Source: a virus
Direction: 5' to 3' (one strand)
Virus record (IMG/VR): IMGVR_UViG_3300021368_000005
Span: 1 to 64,000 of that record
DNA length: 64,000 nt
Part shown: piece after piece, positions 45,777 through 53,837 of the stretch
Layout of the letters: each line of letters starts with the position of its first letter
Position numbering within the stretch: position 1 is the first letter of the stretch
Notes under the pieces: generated by a model
Seen by the model: only the letters and a program-made list of their open reading frames with translations
Told to the model about the DNA's origin: nothing
The model's database searches: none
Program-made: the position numbers and the translations under genes

Positions 45777-45909
45777 TTAATAAACCATATATTATAACAC
45801 CCAATATAACAACTAAAAGGCCCATGCAAGAAACAAACATTAGTTTTTCATTACTATTGGCTTGTTTTTTACTTCTACCTTGTCTGTATTTCATATCATT
45901 TTCCGTCAT
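45769..45909 (-). CDS. Small one-pass membrane protein (46 residues)
   Basis: ATG 45909 with a clear GAGGAG site about 6 nt upstream. A basic N-terminal part (MTENDMKYRQGRSKKQ) is followed by a membrane helix (LMFVSCMGLLVVILGVIIYG). The strong ribosome site and overlap with the next gene support it. Function unknown. Confidence 0.65.
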   Translation of the reverse strand: MTENDMKYRQGRSKKQANSNEKLMFVSCMGLLVVILGVIIYGLLSG

Positions 45910-46057
45910 GATGTCTCCTCTTTAATTTTTTATATTTCTTTTTAAGATTCTTAGCATCTGCTCTTTTTCTTTTTTCAATAGTTTCTAAAGTTTCTTTAAC
46001 TTTCTTTCTTTTATTCCTAGCGGTTTCTGATTTTTGTAATCTTTTTCCTCTATCCAT
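45896..46057 (-). CDS. Highly basic small protein (53 residues)
   Basis: ATG 46057 behind AAGGAG. Very Lys/Arg rich (ETARNKRKKVKETLETIEKR, then KNLKKKYKKLKRRHH), probably one long helix that could bind nucleic acid. Overlaps the next small gene by 14 nt. Confidence 0.6.
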   Translation of the reverse strand: MDRGKRLQKSETARNKRKKVKETLETIEKRKRADAKNLKKKYKKLKRRHHDGK

Positions 46058-46066
46058 AATAACTCC

Positions 46067-46243
46067 TTATATAAATTTATTAACATTGATTTTCTTTTCA
46101 ATATCTTTTAACTTTTCTTTCATGTAGTACTTTGCATATTCTTCCATCAAAGTATCTAACATTGTATAATGTGACCAAGCCTCTGATTCAATGGGTTTGT
46201 TTTCCCATTCGTTTTCGTCTAACCACTCTTTAGGTTTCATCAT
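46067..46243 (-). CDS. Small acidic/helical protein (58 residues)
   Basis: Start at ATG 46243 or the adjacent ATG 46240 (MMKPKEWLDENEWENKPIES), stop TAA 46069-46067. The C-terminal half is helical (LMEEYAKYYMKEKLKDIEKK). The start is 1 nt past the stop of the two-pass membrane protein upstream. No family recognised. Confidence 0.6.
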   Translation of the reverse strand: MMKPKEWLDENEWENKPIESEAWSHYTMLDTLMEEYAKYYMKEKLKDIEKKINVNKFI

Positions 46244-46244
46244 A

Positions 46245-46490
46245 TTACATCATCATTTCTACTTTTAATCCCAAGTAGAGTGTTACACTTACAATTGTTA
46301 TTAAAAATATCCAATACAAAATTTTCTTAAAAGTAAAGTAAGGTGGAGTTGTTGCCCACTTCCATCTTTCCTCACCTTTTGCTTGGTTTCGTTTGTACAT
46401 ATCAGTTTTCTCAAAAAGGTCTTGACCAAATTGATATAAGAAAAAAATTGTTCCTACGAATATAAAAATGAATATTGTTTCCCAGTTCAT
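46245..46490 (-). CDS. Small two-pass membrane protein (81 residues)
   Basis: Two membrane helices (TIFIFIFVGTIFFLYQF and ILYWIFLITIVSVTLYLGL) flank a charged loop (DMYKRNQAKGEERWKW). It follows the UV endonuclease by 4 nt. Function unknown. Confidence 0.7.
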   Translation of the reverse strand: MNWETIFIFIFVGTIFFLYQFGQDLFEKTDMYKRNQAKGEERWKWATTPPYFTFKKILYWIFLITIVSVTLYLGLKVEMMM

Positions 46491-46494
46491 ATTT

Positions 46495-47394
46495 TTATTT
46501 TATATAAGGTAATATTGATAACTCTTTTGCTTTAGCTTCTACCATAACATCTACATCGTTGCCATATAAGTTAGGTAACTCGTTGATGTAATCTGAATGA
46601 GCTTGTGGTTTTAGTTTCTCATTACTCTCATGTAATGCTTTTGATTCTGAATAGTGAACAATTGGTTTGATATTTTTTGGCCATGTAGAGATTGCCAATT
46701 CAAGTGCCTCTTGTTCTGATAAACCACCTGTGTTGAATTTGTGGTGGTGATAATCGAATACAATAGGGATACCAATTCTTTCGTGTATGTACATCAAATC
46801 TTTTACTGAGTACATAGATGCTTTATCATCATTCTCAACAGTTAACCTACCTTGTACTGATTCTGATAATCTTTCAAAGTTCTTACAGAATCTATCCATA
46901 GCAGATTTCTTATCACCATACACACCATTACAATGAATGTTTAGTTTGTTGTAAGGTGTACGAGATAATCCTAACATATCGAATACTTTACCATGTAATT
47001 CTAAATCAGTAATAGTATTTTGTACAACATTCTCTCTTGGAGATACAAGTACATTGAAAGGACCAGGATGTGCGGTGATACGAATACCATGTTCTTTAGC
47101 GTAATATCCACATGCCTGAAGTACTGTTTCAATTCGTTTGTAATATGGTGAGTTTTCAATGCCATACTCTGAAGCCCATGGAAATATATCAGAAGATAAT
47201 CTAAAACATTTGATATTGTTCTGATTGTTCCATTCTAAGATAGTGAATAAATCTCTAGCGTTTTGAAGAGATAATTCACCAGCATATCCAACACCCTTCT
47301 CTAAAAAGGTTCTCTTAATCATTGAACGATTAGTAGTTACTTTTGGTTTTTGTTTACCCAAAGTCATGTTAATACAAGCGTATCCTAAATTCAT
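46495..47394 (-). CDS. uvsE: UV damage endonuclease (UVDE family)
   Basis: 299 residues, the family's usual size. Opens LGYACINMTLG, then FRLSSDIFPWASEYG, ITAHPGPFNVL, LNIHCNGVYGDK, LTVENDD and VFDYHHHKFN, all metal-ligand motifs of the TIM-barrel UvdE nuclease. Nicks DNA 5' of UV photoproducts to start repair. Useful for a phage in sunlit surface water. It has its own class 1 promoter. Confidence 0.95.
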   Translation of the reverse strand: MNLGYACINMTLGKQKPKVTTNRSMIKRTFLEKGVGYAGELSLQNARDLFTILEWNNQNNIKCFRLSSDIFPWASEYGIENSPYYKRIETVLQACGYYAKEHGIRITAHPGPFNVLVSPRENVVQNTITDLELHGKVFDMLGLSRTPYNKLNIHCNGVYGDKKSAMDRFCKNFERLSESVQGRLTVENDDKASMYSVKDLMYIHERIGIPIVFDYHHHKFNTGGLSEQEALELAISTWPKNIKPIVHYSESKALHESNEKLKPQAHSDYINELPNLYGNDVDVMVEAKAKELSILPYIK

Positions 47395-47422
47395 ATTATA
47401 TCTTTTATAGTTTATTTACAAA

Positions 47423-47455
47423 GTAAATATACGAAAAAAAATCGATATATCCAAA
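47423..47455 (-). promoter_or_regulatory. Class 1 promoter for the UV endonuclease operon
   Basis: TTTGG, then 19 nt, then TATATTTAC on the minus strand, with TTTTCG before the -7 box and the dyad TTTACTTTGTAAA. It lies 29 nt before ATG 47394. It probably also drives the membrane, small-protein and oxidoreductase genes further down. Confidence 0.88.
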
Positions 47456-47459
47456 TTTT

Positions 47460-48692
47460 TTAGTAAGTTTTTGTAGTAAAATCGTCAGGATAACCTTCTT
47501 TTAACTTATCAAGCTGTCCTTGAGAACCACCAGCATGATTTAACCAGTACTCAATTGCCTGCCTATTGTTAATCCATCTTTCTTTTTTTGACCAATCAAA
47601 CCATGGGTGAAACCAATATGCTTTACCTTTATATGATTGTTTCCATCCATCGGTTTCGTAATATTTTCTAAGTTCCTCTTGTGATATCTGACCATCTCCA
47701 TCCAAGTCAGCTTCTCTTTCTTCATCTGATATTATACCATCGCCATCAATATCTAAATCAGATTCATCAATAGAATCTTCCCATTCTTCATCTTCTAAAC
47801 CATCTCCTAAAGTATTATCCCATAAATCATCTTCTTCATCTTCCTCAGGTACTTCATCATATAACTCTCTCTTACGAATTACTTTTTCTTTTTTAACAAC
47901 ACCTCTATCAATTAATACAGCGTTGTTAAAAGCAATTACAAGTGCAACCGCCAATGGGTCAAATACAAATATAATAATTAAGATAAACCAATTGATAATT
48001 TGGTCCATGGGTTTATCTAACAATCCACTAAGATATTGTAGAGGTCCTAATTCGGATGATACTCCCTCCATTGATTCAACATCTAATATTTTTATTTGAA
48101 TAGATTGTAGTGAATCTGCCGCTACTTCTCTTTTCGCTTGAACACCTTTACGATTTTCTTCCTCCACTCCAATACGTTGTTGAGCCAATCTAAGTTCAGT
48201 AGTGGAGATTGTGTTTCTAACGCCCCCAACCACCGAGGTGTCTCGTACTTGGATTGAGGAACTCCTTGCATTACTGAGAGTACTAATGTTATTACTAATT
48301 CTTTCAAGTTCTTCATCATAACGTGCTAAATCATCAGCCCAAAACTTTTCTTTCTGTTGTAAGAAAGCCAATTGTTTTTCTTTTATGTTGAATTGGTTAA
48401 ATGTATCTTGGAATGCCGATGTTAAGAATCCATAGATACCCAATGATGTTATAAGGATTAAAATAATAACTGCTCCACTTAGATACAATCTAAACGCTTT
48501 ATTTATTTTATCCCAATAGTTGTAAAGATATCCAGCGGTAATAAGTTTAGCAGCTTCTAATGAACTTGCCATGATTATTACAGATAATGAAGCACCAGCA
48601 AATAGTTTAGATAAACCACTAACTGAAAAGAACGCCGCATTAAATGCCACGAATAAAGCCGATAATCCTAATAATAAAGTTCTGAATTTCAT
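47460..48692 (-). CDS. Membrane protein with coiled coil and EF-hand-like calcium loops
   Basis: 410 residues. Three N-terminal membrane helices (up to ~90), a coiled coil (~95-210), a fourth helix (WFILIIIFVFDPLAVALVIA, ~235-255) and an acidic tail. The tail holds two calcium-type loops, DIDGDGIISDEE and DLDGDGQISQEE (~311-335), as in EF-hand or dockerin motifs, then an aromatic C terminus. Similar N-terminal regions occur in T4-like phage membrane proteins. It may sense Ca2+ or take part in envelope remodelling; both are guesses. Confidence 0.78.
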   Translation of the reverse strand: MKFRTLLLGLSALFVAFNAAFFSVSGLSKLFAGASLSVIIMASSLEAAKLITAGYLYNYWDKINKAFRLYLSGAVIILILITSLGIYGFLTSAFQDTFNQFNIKEKQLAFLQQKEKFWADDLARYDEELERISNNISTLSNARSSSIQVRDTSVVGGVRNTISTTELRLAQQRIGVEEENRKGVQAKREVAADSLQSIQIKILDVESMEGVSSELGPLQYLSGLLDKPMDQIINWFILIIIFVFDPLAVALVIAFNNAVLIDRGVVKKEKVIRKRELYDEVPEEDEEDDLWDNTLGDGLEDEEWEDSIDESDLDIDGDGIISDEEREADLDGDGQISQEELRKYYETDGWKQSYKGKAYWFHPWFDWSKKERWINNRQAIEYWLNHAGGSQGQLDKLKEGYPDDFTTKTY

Positions 48693-48697
48693 AAGGT

Positions 48698-48877
48698 CTA
48701 CCCCCTAACTACAATCTCTCGGACTTTCTCCAGTCCTCCAAGTACTTCTCGTAGATAAGTATCTGCCGTTTTAGAATCGGCAGGTCTTTCACCTGTAACC
48801 ATTTCTTTTACAATCTTAACTCGTGTTTCCATCATTTCGATTGTATCGTCTACTTTTTGTTTGTAAATATCTTTCAT
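48698..48877 (-). CDS. Small helical protein (59 residues)
   Basis: ATG 48877 (MKDIYKQKVDDTIEMMETRV) to TAG 48700-48698. Two amphipathic helices joined by GERPADSKTADTYL. It fills the gap upstream of the EF-hand membrane gene, ending 5 nt before that start. A late-type box lies 23 nt upstream. Confidence 0.65.
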   Translation of the reverse strand: MKDIYKQKVDDTIEMMETRVKIVKEMVTGERPADSKTADTYLREVLGGLEKVREIVVRG

Positions 48878-48900
48878 TTGATATATTTTATTGTTACTAT

Positions 48901-48910
48901 TATAAATATT
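48901..48910 (-). promoter_or_regulatory. Late-type promoter box
   Basis: The minus strand reads AATATTTATA, 23 nt before ATG 48877, in the gap after the first 2OG oxygenase gene. No TTTG -33 element at the right distance. Confidence 0.45.
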
Positions 48911-48925
48911 AAGATATAAAATTTC

Positions 48926-49660
48926 TTATAAATAATGTATCCTTGAACCTAACGATACTCTTTTATAATTTTTAGGTACATCTTGTGTCATGCTGTGCCA
49001 AGCATCATAGGTATTTGAGTGTAATACTGTAATTCCATTTTGGAATGGAATTGATTTTACTTTATTAAACATATGTTTTCTATGGGTAAATGCATTACAT
49101 GGATGTTCATATGGTAACTCAGAAGGTATAAATGCATCTTCGTAAATATCATTACCAATGTGTTTATAAAAACTAGTACCAATATCTGTGTAATCGTTTG
49201 TTGGTGGTACATAAGTTTGCATAGTTACAACAGGATAAGGTATTTTACTTTTATAATCCGCACCACCTGGATGTAAAAAATCTATATGTATATCGGTTGC
49301 GTCCCCACCTGTTTTGAAAGTATCTTCCCAAATATAAGTTGTAAATTCACCAAGTTCTTTAGTTTGTTCTTGATGTAGTTCTAGATTAAACTTTTCTAGT
49401 ATAATTTTTTTTATTTCCCCCTTTTTCTCAAATGCATTCATATGAATACCATCAATAGTATCCTCGTAATACGAATCAGTAAATTTAATAGGAGAAGAGG
49501 CTCTTCCATTAAATGAGTCACTTTGTTCAATATGAAACTTAGTATAATCTATATGATAGCCCAAGTCTAAAATCATATGAGGAAATGGTTCTGATAAAAC
49601 CTCAGCAACTTTTAGTTTTTCTAATACTGTATTCAAATATAAGTGATAATAATCATTCAT
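48926..49660 (-). CDS. 2OG-Fe(II) oxygenase-like protein A
   Basis: 244 residues. WEDT (111-114) is followed by the iron-binding HxD as IHIDF (His125, Asp127); the distal His lies in AWHSM (~222) and an Arg in KRVSLGSRIHYL could hold 2-oxoglutarate. The fold predicted is the double-stranded beta helix of this superfamily, which hydroxylates proteins, nucleic acids or small molecules. The next gene shares the WEDT...HIDF block, so the two are paralogues. Substrate unknown. Confidence 0.7.
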   Translation of the reverse strand: MNDYYHLYLNTVLEKLKVAEVLSEPFPHMILDLGYHIDYTKFHIEQSDSFNGRASSPIKFTDSYYEDTIDGIHMNAFEKKGEIKKIILEKFNLELHQEQTKELGEFTTYIWEDTFKTGGDATDIHIDFLHPGGADYKSKIPYPVVTMQTYVPPTNDYTDIGTSFYKHIGNDIYEDAFIPSELPYEHPCNAFTHRKHMFNKVKSIPFQNGITVLHSNTYDAWHSMTQDVPKNYKRVSLGSRIHYL

Positions 49661-49663
49661 GTT

Positions 49664-50488
49664 TTATATTTTTGGATATGATATATACATATGTTTTCTA
49701 ACTATATCTTCTTCGATATCAGGTGAAGAATGATAAGATGTCATATCAGATAACATTGCATATCCTGTATTTAGTTTGAATGGTGCTCTGAATATAAAAT
49801 CACAGTTTTCTTTTCTAAATCCCTCTTCCCAATCTTCAGAGTATTTGTGTGGGTCCCAGTATTCAGTACCATAATCTATCGTAGATTCATCATCAGGTAA
49901 GAATATTCCTAATGTTATATAAAAATCATTGAAATCAATATGTACATCATTAACAGTAAAAGATTGAGTATCTTCCCATAAACTTACACCTGGTGTTCCT
50001 AATTCTACCTTTTCAAATAACTTGTCAACTAATGCACATTTAACATGAATATTATTAATAACATCAGTATAAAGTTCGTTTAGGTATTTATGATTTTTGA
50101 AATCATGGAATTGATATCTACCTGGTGGTTCACCTGTACTCATCTCATCTCGTGATGGCCAATGATTTTGTATATTACTTAACAAGGTTGGTTCAATTAT
50201 ATTATCCAACATTATATGTTTAGATGGATATACCTTTAACTCAGAATCTTGTATTGATTGAAGAGCATGTTCTGTTACCTTTGATATCTTTATTTCAAAT
50301 CCATCAGGATGGGTTATACTTTCAACCATCCCACCCATTAGTAAAATAGGTAATCTAGGATATCTTGGTACTTTTCTCTCATCACAATTACAAGAATTCA
50401 TATAACCACACTTAACACACCTAACCCTCGGCCAATCGGGGTCGTATTCTGATGGGTGGTATGGTATTCCTTCTTTAGTTCTTGCCAT
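49664..50488 (-). CDS. 2OG-Fe(II) oxygenase-like protein B with zinc-ribbon start
   Basis: 274 residues. An N-terminal Cys cluster (CVKCGYMNSCNC, 24-35) looks like a small metal site. The oxygenase part has WEDT, then VNDVHIDFNDF (HxD near 182-184) and a distal His in TSYHSSPD (~252). It shares motif order with protein A, 3 nt downstream, so they are probably a duplicated pair. The cluster's position before a catalytic domain suggests substrate binding. A late-type box lies only 7 nt before the ATG. Confidence 0.68.
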   Translation of the reverse strand: MARTKEGIPYHPSEYDPDWPRVRCVKCGYMNSCNCDERKVPRYPRLPILLMGGMVESITHPDGFEIKISKVTEHALQSIQDSELKVYPSKHIMLDNIIEPTLLSNIQNHWPSRDEMSTGEPPGRYQFHDFKNHKYLNELYTDVINNIHVKCALVDKLFEKVELGTPGVSLWEDTQSFTVNDVHIDFNDFYITLGIFLPDDESTIDYGTEYWDPHKYSEDWEEGFRKENCDFIFRAPFKLNTGYAMLSDMTSYHSSPDIEEDIVRKHMYISYPKI

Positions 50489-50495
50489 TGTATAT

Positions 50496-50505
50496 TATAA
50501 ATATA
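50496..50505 (-). promoter_or_regulatory. Late-type promoter box between hsp20 terminator and oxygenase B
   Basis: The minus strand reads TATATTTATA, right after the T run of the terminator at 50505-50529 and 7 nt before ATG 50488. If used, transcription would start at or within a few bases of the ATG, giving a nearly leaderless message. The start codon could also lie further downstream. Confidence 0.4.
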
Positions 50506-50529
50506 AAAAAAGGGGAATTGCTTCCCCTT
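50505..50529 (-). terminator. Rho-independent terminator after hsp20
   Basis: The minus strand reads AAGGGGAA, loop GCAA, TTCCCCTT and more T. It lies 24 nt past the hsp20 stop, so hsp20 is a single-gene transcript. Confidence 0.9.
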
Positions 50530-50552
50530 CTCTTATTGGCTCAAAATCAAGA

Positions 50553-50924
50553 TTAATATGCAATCTTTAGTGATTTTGCTTTTTTATTGACCTTTTTGTC
50601 AATAAGGAGAGTGAGTAGTCCGTTATCGAACTTAGCAGTTGTTTTTGTACCATCATAATCAGTACCAACTGTTAGTGTTAAATCAATATCTTTAACAAAT
50701 GAAGAAGTATCTTCTGCTTTTTTAGATTTGATTGTAATTTCTTCTTCAGTAACATCTACTGTAATATCTTTTGGATTATGTCCAATAGTGTTAACTGTAA
50801 CTTTTTGTTTTCCATCTTCTAAAGTTTCTGCTTCAAATGATGAATTTAATCTGTTTGTTGTTTTTGTTGTGTAGATATCTCTAAAAAAATTATCTACGAA
50901 GTTTTCATTAATTGTGTAAAACAT
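50553..50924 (-). CDS. Small heat-shock protein (Hsp20/alpha-crystallin)
   Basis: 123 residues. The alpha-crystallin beta sandwich is visible as VTVNTIGHNPKDITVDVTEE, ITIKSKKAE, a loop with DYDGTKTTAKFDNGLLTLLI, and a basic end. Prevents protein aggregation; marine T4-like phages often carry one, possibly for capsid or tail folding. The gene has its own promoter region with two TGACA-N3-TGTCA palindromes (51004-51048) and a strong terminator, so it seems regulated apart from its neighbours. Confidence 0.88.
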   Translation of the reverse strand: MFYTINENFVDNFFRDIYTTKTTNRLNSSFEAETLEDGKQKVTVNTIGHNPKDITVDVTEEEITIKSKKAEDTSSFVKDIDLTLTVGTDYDGTKTTAKFDNGLLTLLIDKKVNKKAKSLKIAY

Positions 50925-51003
50925 AATATTCCTTTTTTTTTAATTAAACATTTACTATCTAATGTACCAAATTTGTACCAATCGATATTTTCATGACATA
51001 AGA

Positions 51004-51048
51004 TGACAGTTTGTCAGTTTTATGAATGTATGTAATGACACTTTGTCA
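51004..51048 (-). promoter_or_regulatory. Paired TGACA-N3-TGTCA palindromes upstream of hsp20
   Basis: TGACAGTTTGTCA (51004-51016) and TGACACTTTGTCA (51036-51048) are perfect 5-bp inverted repeats with 3-nt centres, spaced 32 nt centre to centre, about three helical turns. Closer to the gene is a direct repeat of TTGGTACA (minus strand, about 50962-50980). The arrangement looks like a two-site operator or activator array for hsp20. The second site overlaps the stop of the DNA methyltransferase gene. Confidence 0.65.
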
Positions 51049-52299
51049 TTTTTCAAATATCCAAATAGGTTCTCCAAAAGTTTTATCTTGATTCTCTTCT
51101 GAATTTTTTAGAGTTTCTTCTGAGTATTGATTTTGATTATGTTCTGTATTCTTTACTGTTCCTGCTCCTCCACTATTAGGTCTCTTAGCCATTTCCATAC
51201 CAATACAACCTTTGTAAGTTAATCCTTTTGATATTAAGAAATCTCCCATTGGGTTTGTGATTTCTTTCCAATCTTTACCACCACCCTTTCCACTAGTGAA
51301 TACATCAGCAATATTGATTGCCATTTTACCACCCTTTTTCATAGTTGGTATAATTTTTTCTAATGCCTTGTGTAGGAAATATTCATTCCAAGCATCTATT
51401 GATTTGTATCTTACCCAACTTTGAGTTTCATCATCACCATATCTTTCTACGTTAAAGTAAGGAGGTGATGTAAATACTAAATCAAAGTAATCGTTATATT
51501 CTGAATAATCAAAATCTTCTGCTGGTGATTGGTGAAAGTTTGTTTTAGTTGGTGATTCAAAGAAAGTAGTATGTTTTTGATAAAAATCTCTTTGTTGTTC
51601 ATAGATAGGATGGTTCTCTTTACGAGGGTCTAATCCAACATAATGTTCTATGGTTTCACTTGCAAAGGCTCCACTTAATCTATCGCCCCATCCCATTGAG
51701 AAATCTAACATAGTTTTACTACCTAGATATTCTGTAAGAGCCTTTGTAACATTTGGTTTGTGTTGAGATGCGATATACTTTCTCAAACCAATCATTACTC
51801 TCAATTCTTTTTTACCAACTTGATTTAGTTTCAATGAATAAGCCGCTCCCATTAAAGATATCATAAAGTCCCTCGTTCTCCAAGTTCTTGCTGGACCAGG
51901 ATAACCTGATGAACATATACTCCACCTATTCTTCTCTTGAAAAAAATTAGATGAAAGATTACCTAGATTATATCGTTTGAATAATATTTGTTTATCTTCA
52001 TATGTAAGAGGATATTTAGATTCTCTTGATTTTCTTGGAAACCATTCTTCTTCCTTTAACAACTCATTCCACCTAATACCTTTAAGTTTCATATAATCAT
52101 CTCGTGCATCTTCTATACTGTACTTATCAGTTGCATATGGAAGTGGGTACTTCATAAACAAATCCGCCAACATTTCTTTTACTTGGTCTTTGGGATATGA
52201 TTCTTTTAAGGTTTCCCAATCTTCTGGTGATATAGTAGGATACTCTCCATCGTAATTACCTTTTTCATATTTTCCTAATATATCTTCACCTATATTCAT
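51046..52299 (-). CDS. DNA methyltransferase-like protein with TSPPY motif
   Basis: 417 residues. The catalytic-type motif TSPPYFNVERYG (~275-286) is the SPPY form of N4-cytosine or N6-adenine amino-methyltransferases. A SAM-loop-like stretch LDFSMGWGDRLSG (~198-210) and an acidic VGLDPRK follow the usual order for this class. A ~150-residue N-terminal helical part is of unknown role. No restriction nuclease is next to it, so it may be an orphan that protects phage DNA from host restriction. The substrate base is not certain. Confidence 0.8.
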   Translation of the reverse strand: MNIGEDILGKYEKGNYDGEYPTISPEDWETLKESYPKDQVKEMLADLFMKYPLPYATDKYSIEDARDDYMKLKGIRWNELLKEEEWFPRKSRESKYPLTYEDKQILFKRYNLGNLSSNFFQEKNRWSICSSGYPGPARTWRTRDFMISLMGAAYSLKLNQVGKKELRVMIGLRKYIASQHKPNVTKALTEYLGSKTMLDFSMGWGDRLSGAFASETIEHYVGLDPRKENHPIYEQQRDFYQKHTTFFESPTKTNFHQSPAEDFDYSEYNDYFDLVFTSPPYFNVERYGDDETQSWVRYKSIDAWNEYFLHKALEKIIPTMKKGGKMAINIADVFTSGKGGGKDWKEITNPMGDFLISKGLTYKGCIGMEMAKRPNSGGAGTVKNTEHNQNQYSEETLKNSEENQDKTFGEPIWIFEK

Positions 52300-52628
52300 T
52301 CTTCTATTTCTTGTTTTGTTAGAGCTCTATAAAGTATTTCTACTTCTTCTTCTGAGGTACATATTCCTAAACCATTAAAGTCATTTATCTCAGTATAGAA
52401 CTCTCCTTTCTTTATTTTCAAATCTTGATAATCATCATTATAAGAGGATACCATTATAGGAGCATCAGGGTCAGGATTATCTTTTGGTAAAACAAGCTCA
52501 TAGTAATAATATTCTCCACTATCTCCATCTTCACCTTCGTGTGGTTCTTCTACTTTTTTAACCCACCCCTGTCTTTCAAATGTTTCTTCTGTTATTGGAG
52601 TTAATGGCCAAGGTTCTTCTTTTATCAT
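52296..52628 (-). CDS. Unknown acidic protein (110 residues)
   Basis: Begins MIKEEPWPLTPITEETFERQ, with a strongly acidic middle (EEPHEGEDGDSGEYYYYELV) and a mixed C terminus (EEEVEILYRALTKQEIEE). Aromatic and beta-prone in the centre. 4-nt overlaps on both sides tie it to the lipoprotein and the methyltransferase. A DNA mimic is possible from its charge but nothing else supports this. Confidence 0.65.
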   Translation of the reverse strand: MIKEEPWPLTPITEETFERQGWVKKVEEPHEGEDGDSGEYYYYELVLPKDNPDPDAPIMVSSYNDDYQDLKIKKGEFYTEINDFNGLGICTSEEEVEILYRALTKQEIEE

Positions 52629-53080
52629 TCTAATACTATTTTAATTGTATCTGAAACTAGATGTTCTCGTATCGTACCAGTTAATATAAGAGTATCTCCT
52701 ACCATTGTTTTTACAGGTCCGATTACATTGTTTACTTTACCATCTATAACGTAGGAGGATTGATTAGAAGTACTCACAGAGGTTTCATCTTGTAGATACC
52801 ATTCTAAGTTACTATCCCAACTTACTTTAAGTGGTTCATCTTGGTAGTAATCATATACTCTACCACTAACTCGATGTATCGTTTGGTGTACATCTTGTCT
52901 TAGTTCTAAATGATAATACCCATTATTATCAAGTGGAAGTCTACCATCGAGTTCTAATTTTGGTTCTTCTAATAATATTATATCTTCATCGGGTGTACAT
53001 GATGCTGCTATGAACATCAAAGCCAGTACAATAAATAACATTACATAATCAAAGAATCCTAATCTTTCTTTTTTTCTCAT
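52625..53080 (-). CDS. Lipoprotein with beta-rich domain
   Basis: 151 residues. A basic start, a hydrophobic helix (YVMLFIVLALMFIAASC) and a lipobox with Cys28 point to lipid anchoring in the envelope. The exported part is beta-rich (LELDGRLPLDNNGYYHLELR onwards). It could mask a receptor or act in lysis; no family recognised. Confidence 0.75.
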   Translation of the reverse strand: MRKKERLGFFDYVMLFIVLALMFIAASCTPDEDIILLEEPKLELDGRLPLDNNGYYHLELRQDVHQTIHRVSGRVYDYYQDEPLKVSWDSNLEWYLQDETSVSTSNQSSYVIDGKVNNVIGPVKTMVGDTLILTGTIREHLVSDTIKIVLE

Positions 53081-53562
53081 AAAAGATAATCTAAAATTGA
53101 TTGCCAGTTTGGGAATTTACCTTCTTTACCAGTTTCCCAATTTACACCGAATTGTAATAGTTCACCACTAAACTCACCAGCACCATTCTTAGTTCTATCA
53201 TCAATTAAGTAATCACCCATCAATAAATCTTTTCTGTGAGTAACAAACATCTTTTTGTGGAACAAGTCACCGAAGTAATCTTCTATCCACATTCTCTTAT
53301 CACCAGCCGAACCCGCGTTACCCCAAGGAGCTGAAGTAGCTATGTATAAATCATATTTACCACTTTCATGTAGTTTATTAATCGCCTCAATAGCACCCTC
53401 GATTGGAGGTGGGTTTCTGAATAACCCTTGTATGTGGTCAGGAAACTCCTTGTACCTTTCTACTAAGTGGGGGTGTTTATCAAACCAATCTTGTATTGCC
53501 GCTCCAAAGTCAACAATCACACCATCCATATCAATGTAAACTATTTTTTTCTTATTCACCAT
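53077..53562 (-). CDS. 5'(3')-deoxyribonucleotidase-like HAD phosphatase
   Basis: 161 residues. HAD motif I is DMDGVIVDFG (Asp11 and Asp13). ATSAPWGN is motif II and DYLIDDRTKNG carries the acidic motif IV. Matches the NT5C/YorS group that removes phosphate from deoxynucleoside monophosphates, so likely part of nucleotide recycling or balance. First gene behind a class 1 promoter. Confidence 0.88.
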   Translation of the reverse strand: MVNKKKIVYIDMDGVIVDFGAAIQDWFDKHPHLVERYKEFPDHIQGLFRNPPPIEGAIEAINKLHESGKYDLYIATSAPWGNAGSAGDKRMWIEDYFGDLFHKKMFVTHRKDLLMGDYLIDDRTKNGAGEFSGELLQFGVNWETGKEGKFPNWQSILDYLL

Positions 53563-53578
53563 ATCACTTATTTACAAT

Positions 53579-53611
53579 GTAAATATACGAAAAATATTTG
53601 GATTTACCAAA
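53579..53611 (-). promoter_or_regulatory. Class 1 promoter for the nucleotidase operon
   Basis: TTTGG, then 19 nt, then TATATTTAC on the minus strand, with TTTTTCG before the -7 box and the dyad TTTACATTGTAAA. It lies 17 nt before ATG 53562. Likely transcribes the nucleotidase, lipoprotein, acidic protein and DNA methyltransferase. Confidence 0.88.
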
Positions 53612-53642
53612 TATTTTCGTAACTATTTTTAATAATTTTTGT

Positions 53643-53819
53643 TTAATCTTCTTGGGGTAGGTGAGACCTAAATCCTAATACTGGTACATGACCTGTAATT
53701 TCGATTTCTCTTTTTCTAATAAATTGTTTAGATACTTTTAGGGTTTCTAAATCTGTTTCATTCATTACCCAATCTTTGAAAAGGTAAGTTAACACTTTGG
53801 ATTTAATTGCTTTAATCAT
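53643..53819 (-). CDS. Small basic protein (58 residues)
   Basis: ATG 53819 (MIKAIKSKVLTYLFKDWVMN) to TAA 53645-53643. A helical start and a beta-like end (REIEITGHVPVLGF). It fills the gap between the class 1 promoter and the 65-residue gene, and its size and style match the neighbouring small genes. Confidence 0.6.
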   Translation of the reverse strand: MIKAIKSKVLTYLFKDWVMNETDLETLKVSKQFIRKREIEITGHVPVLGFRSHLPQED

Positions 53820-53837
53820 AATTTAAGTTTTAATTGT

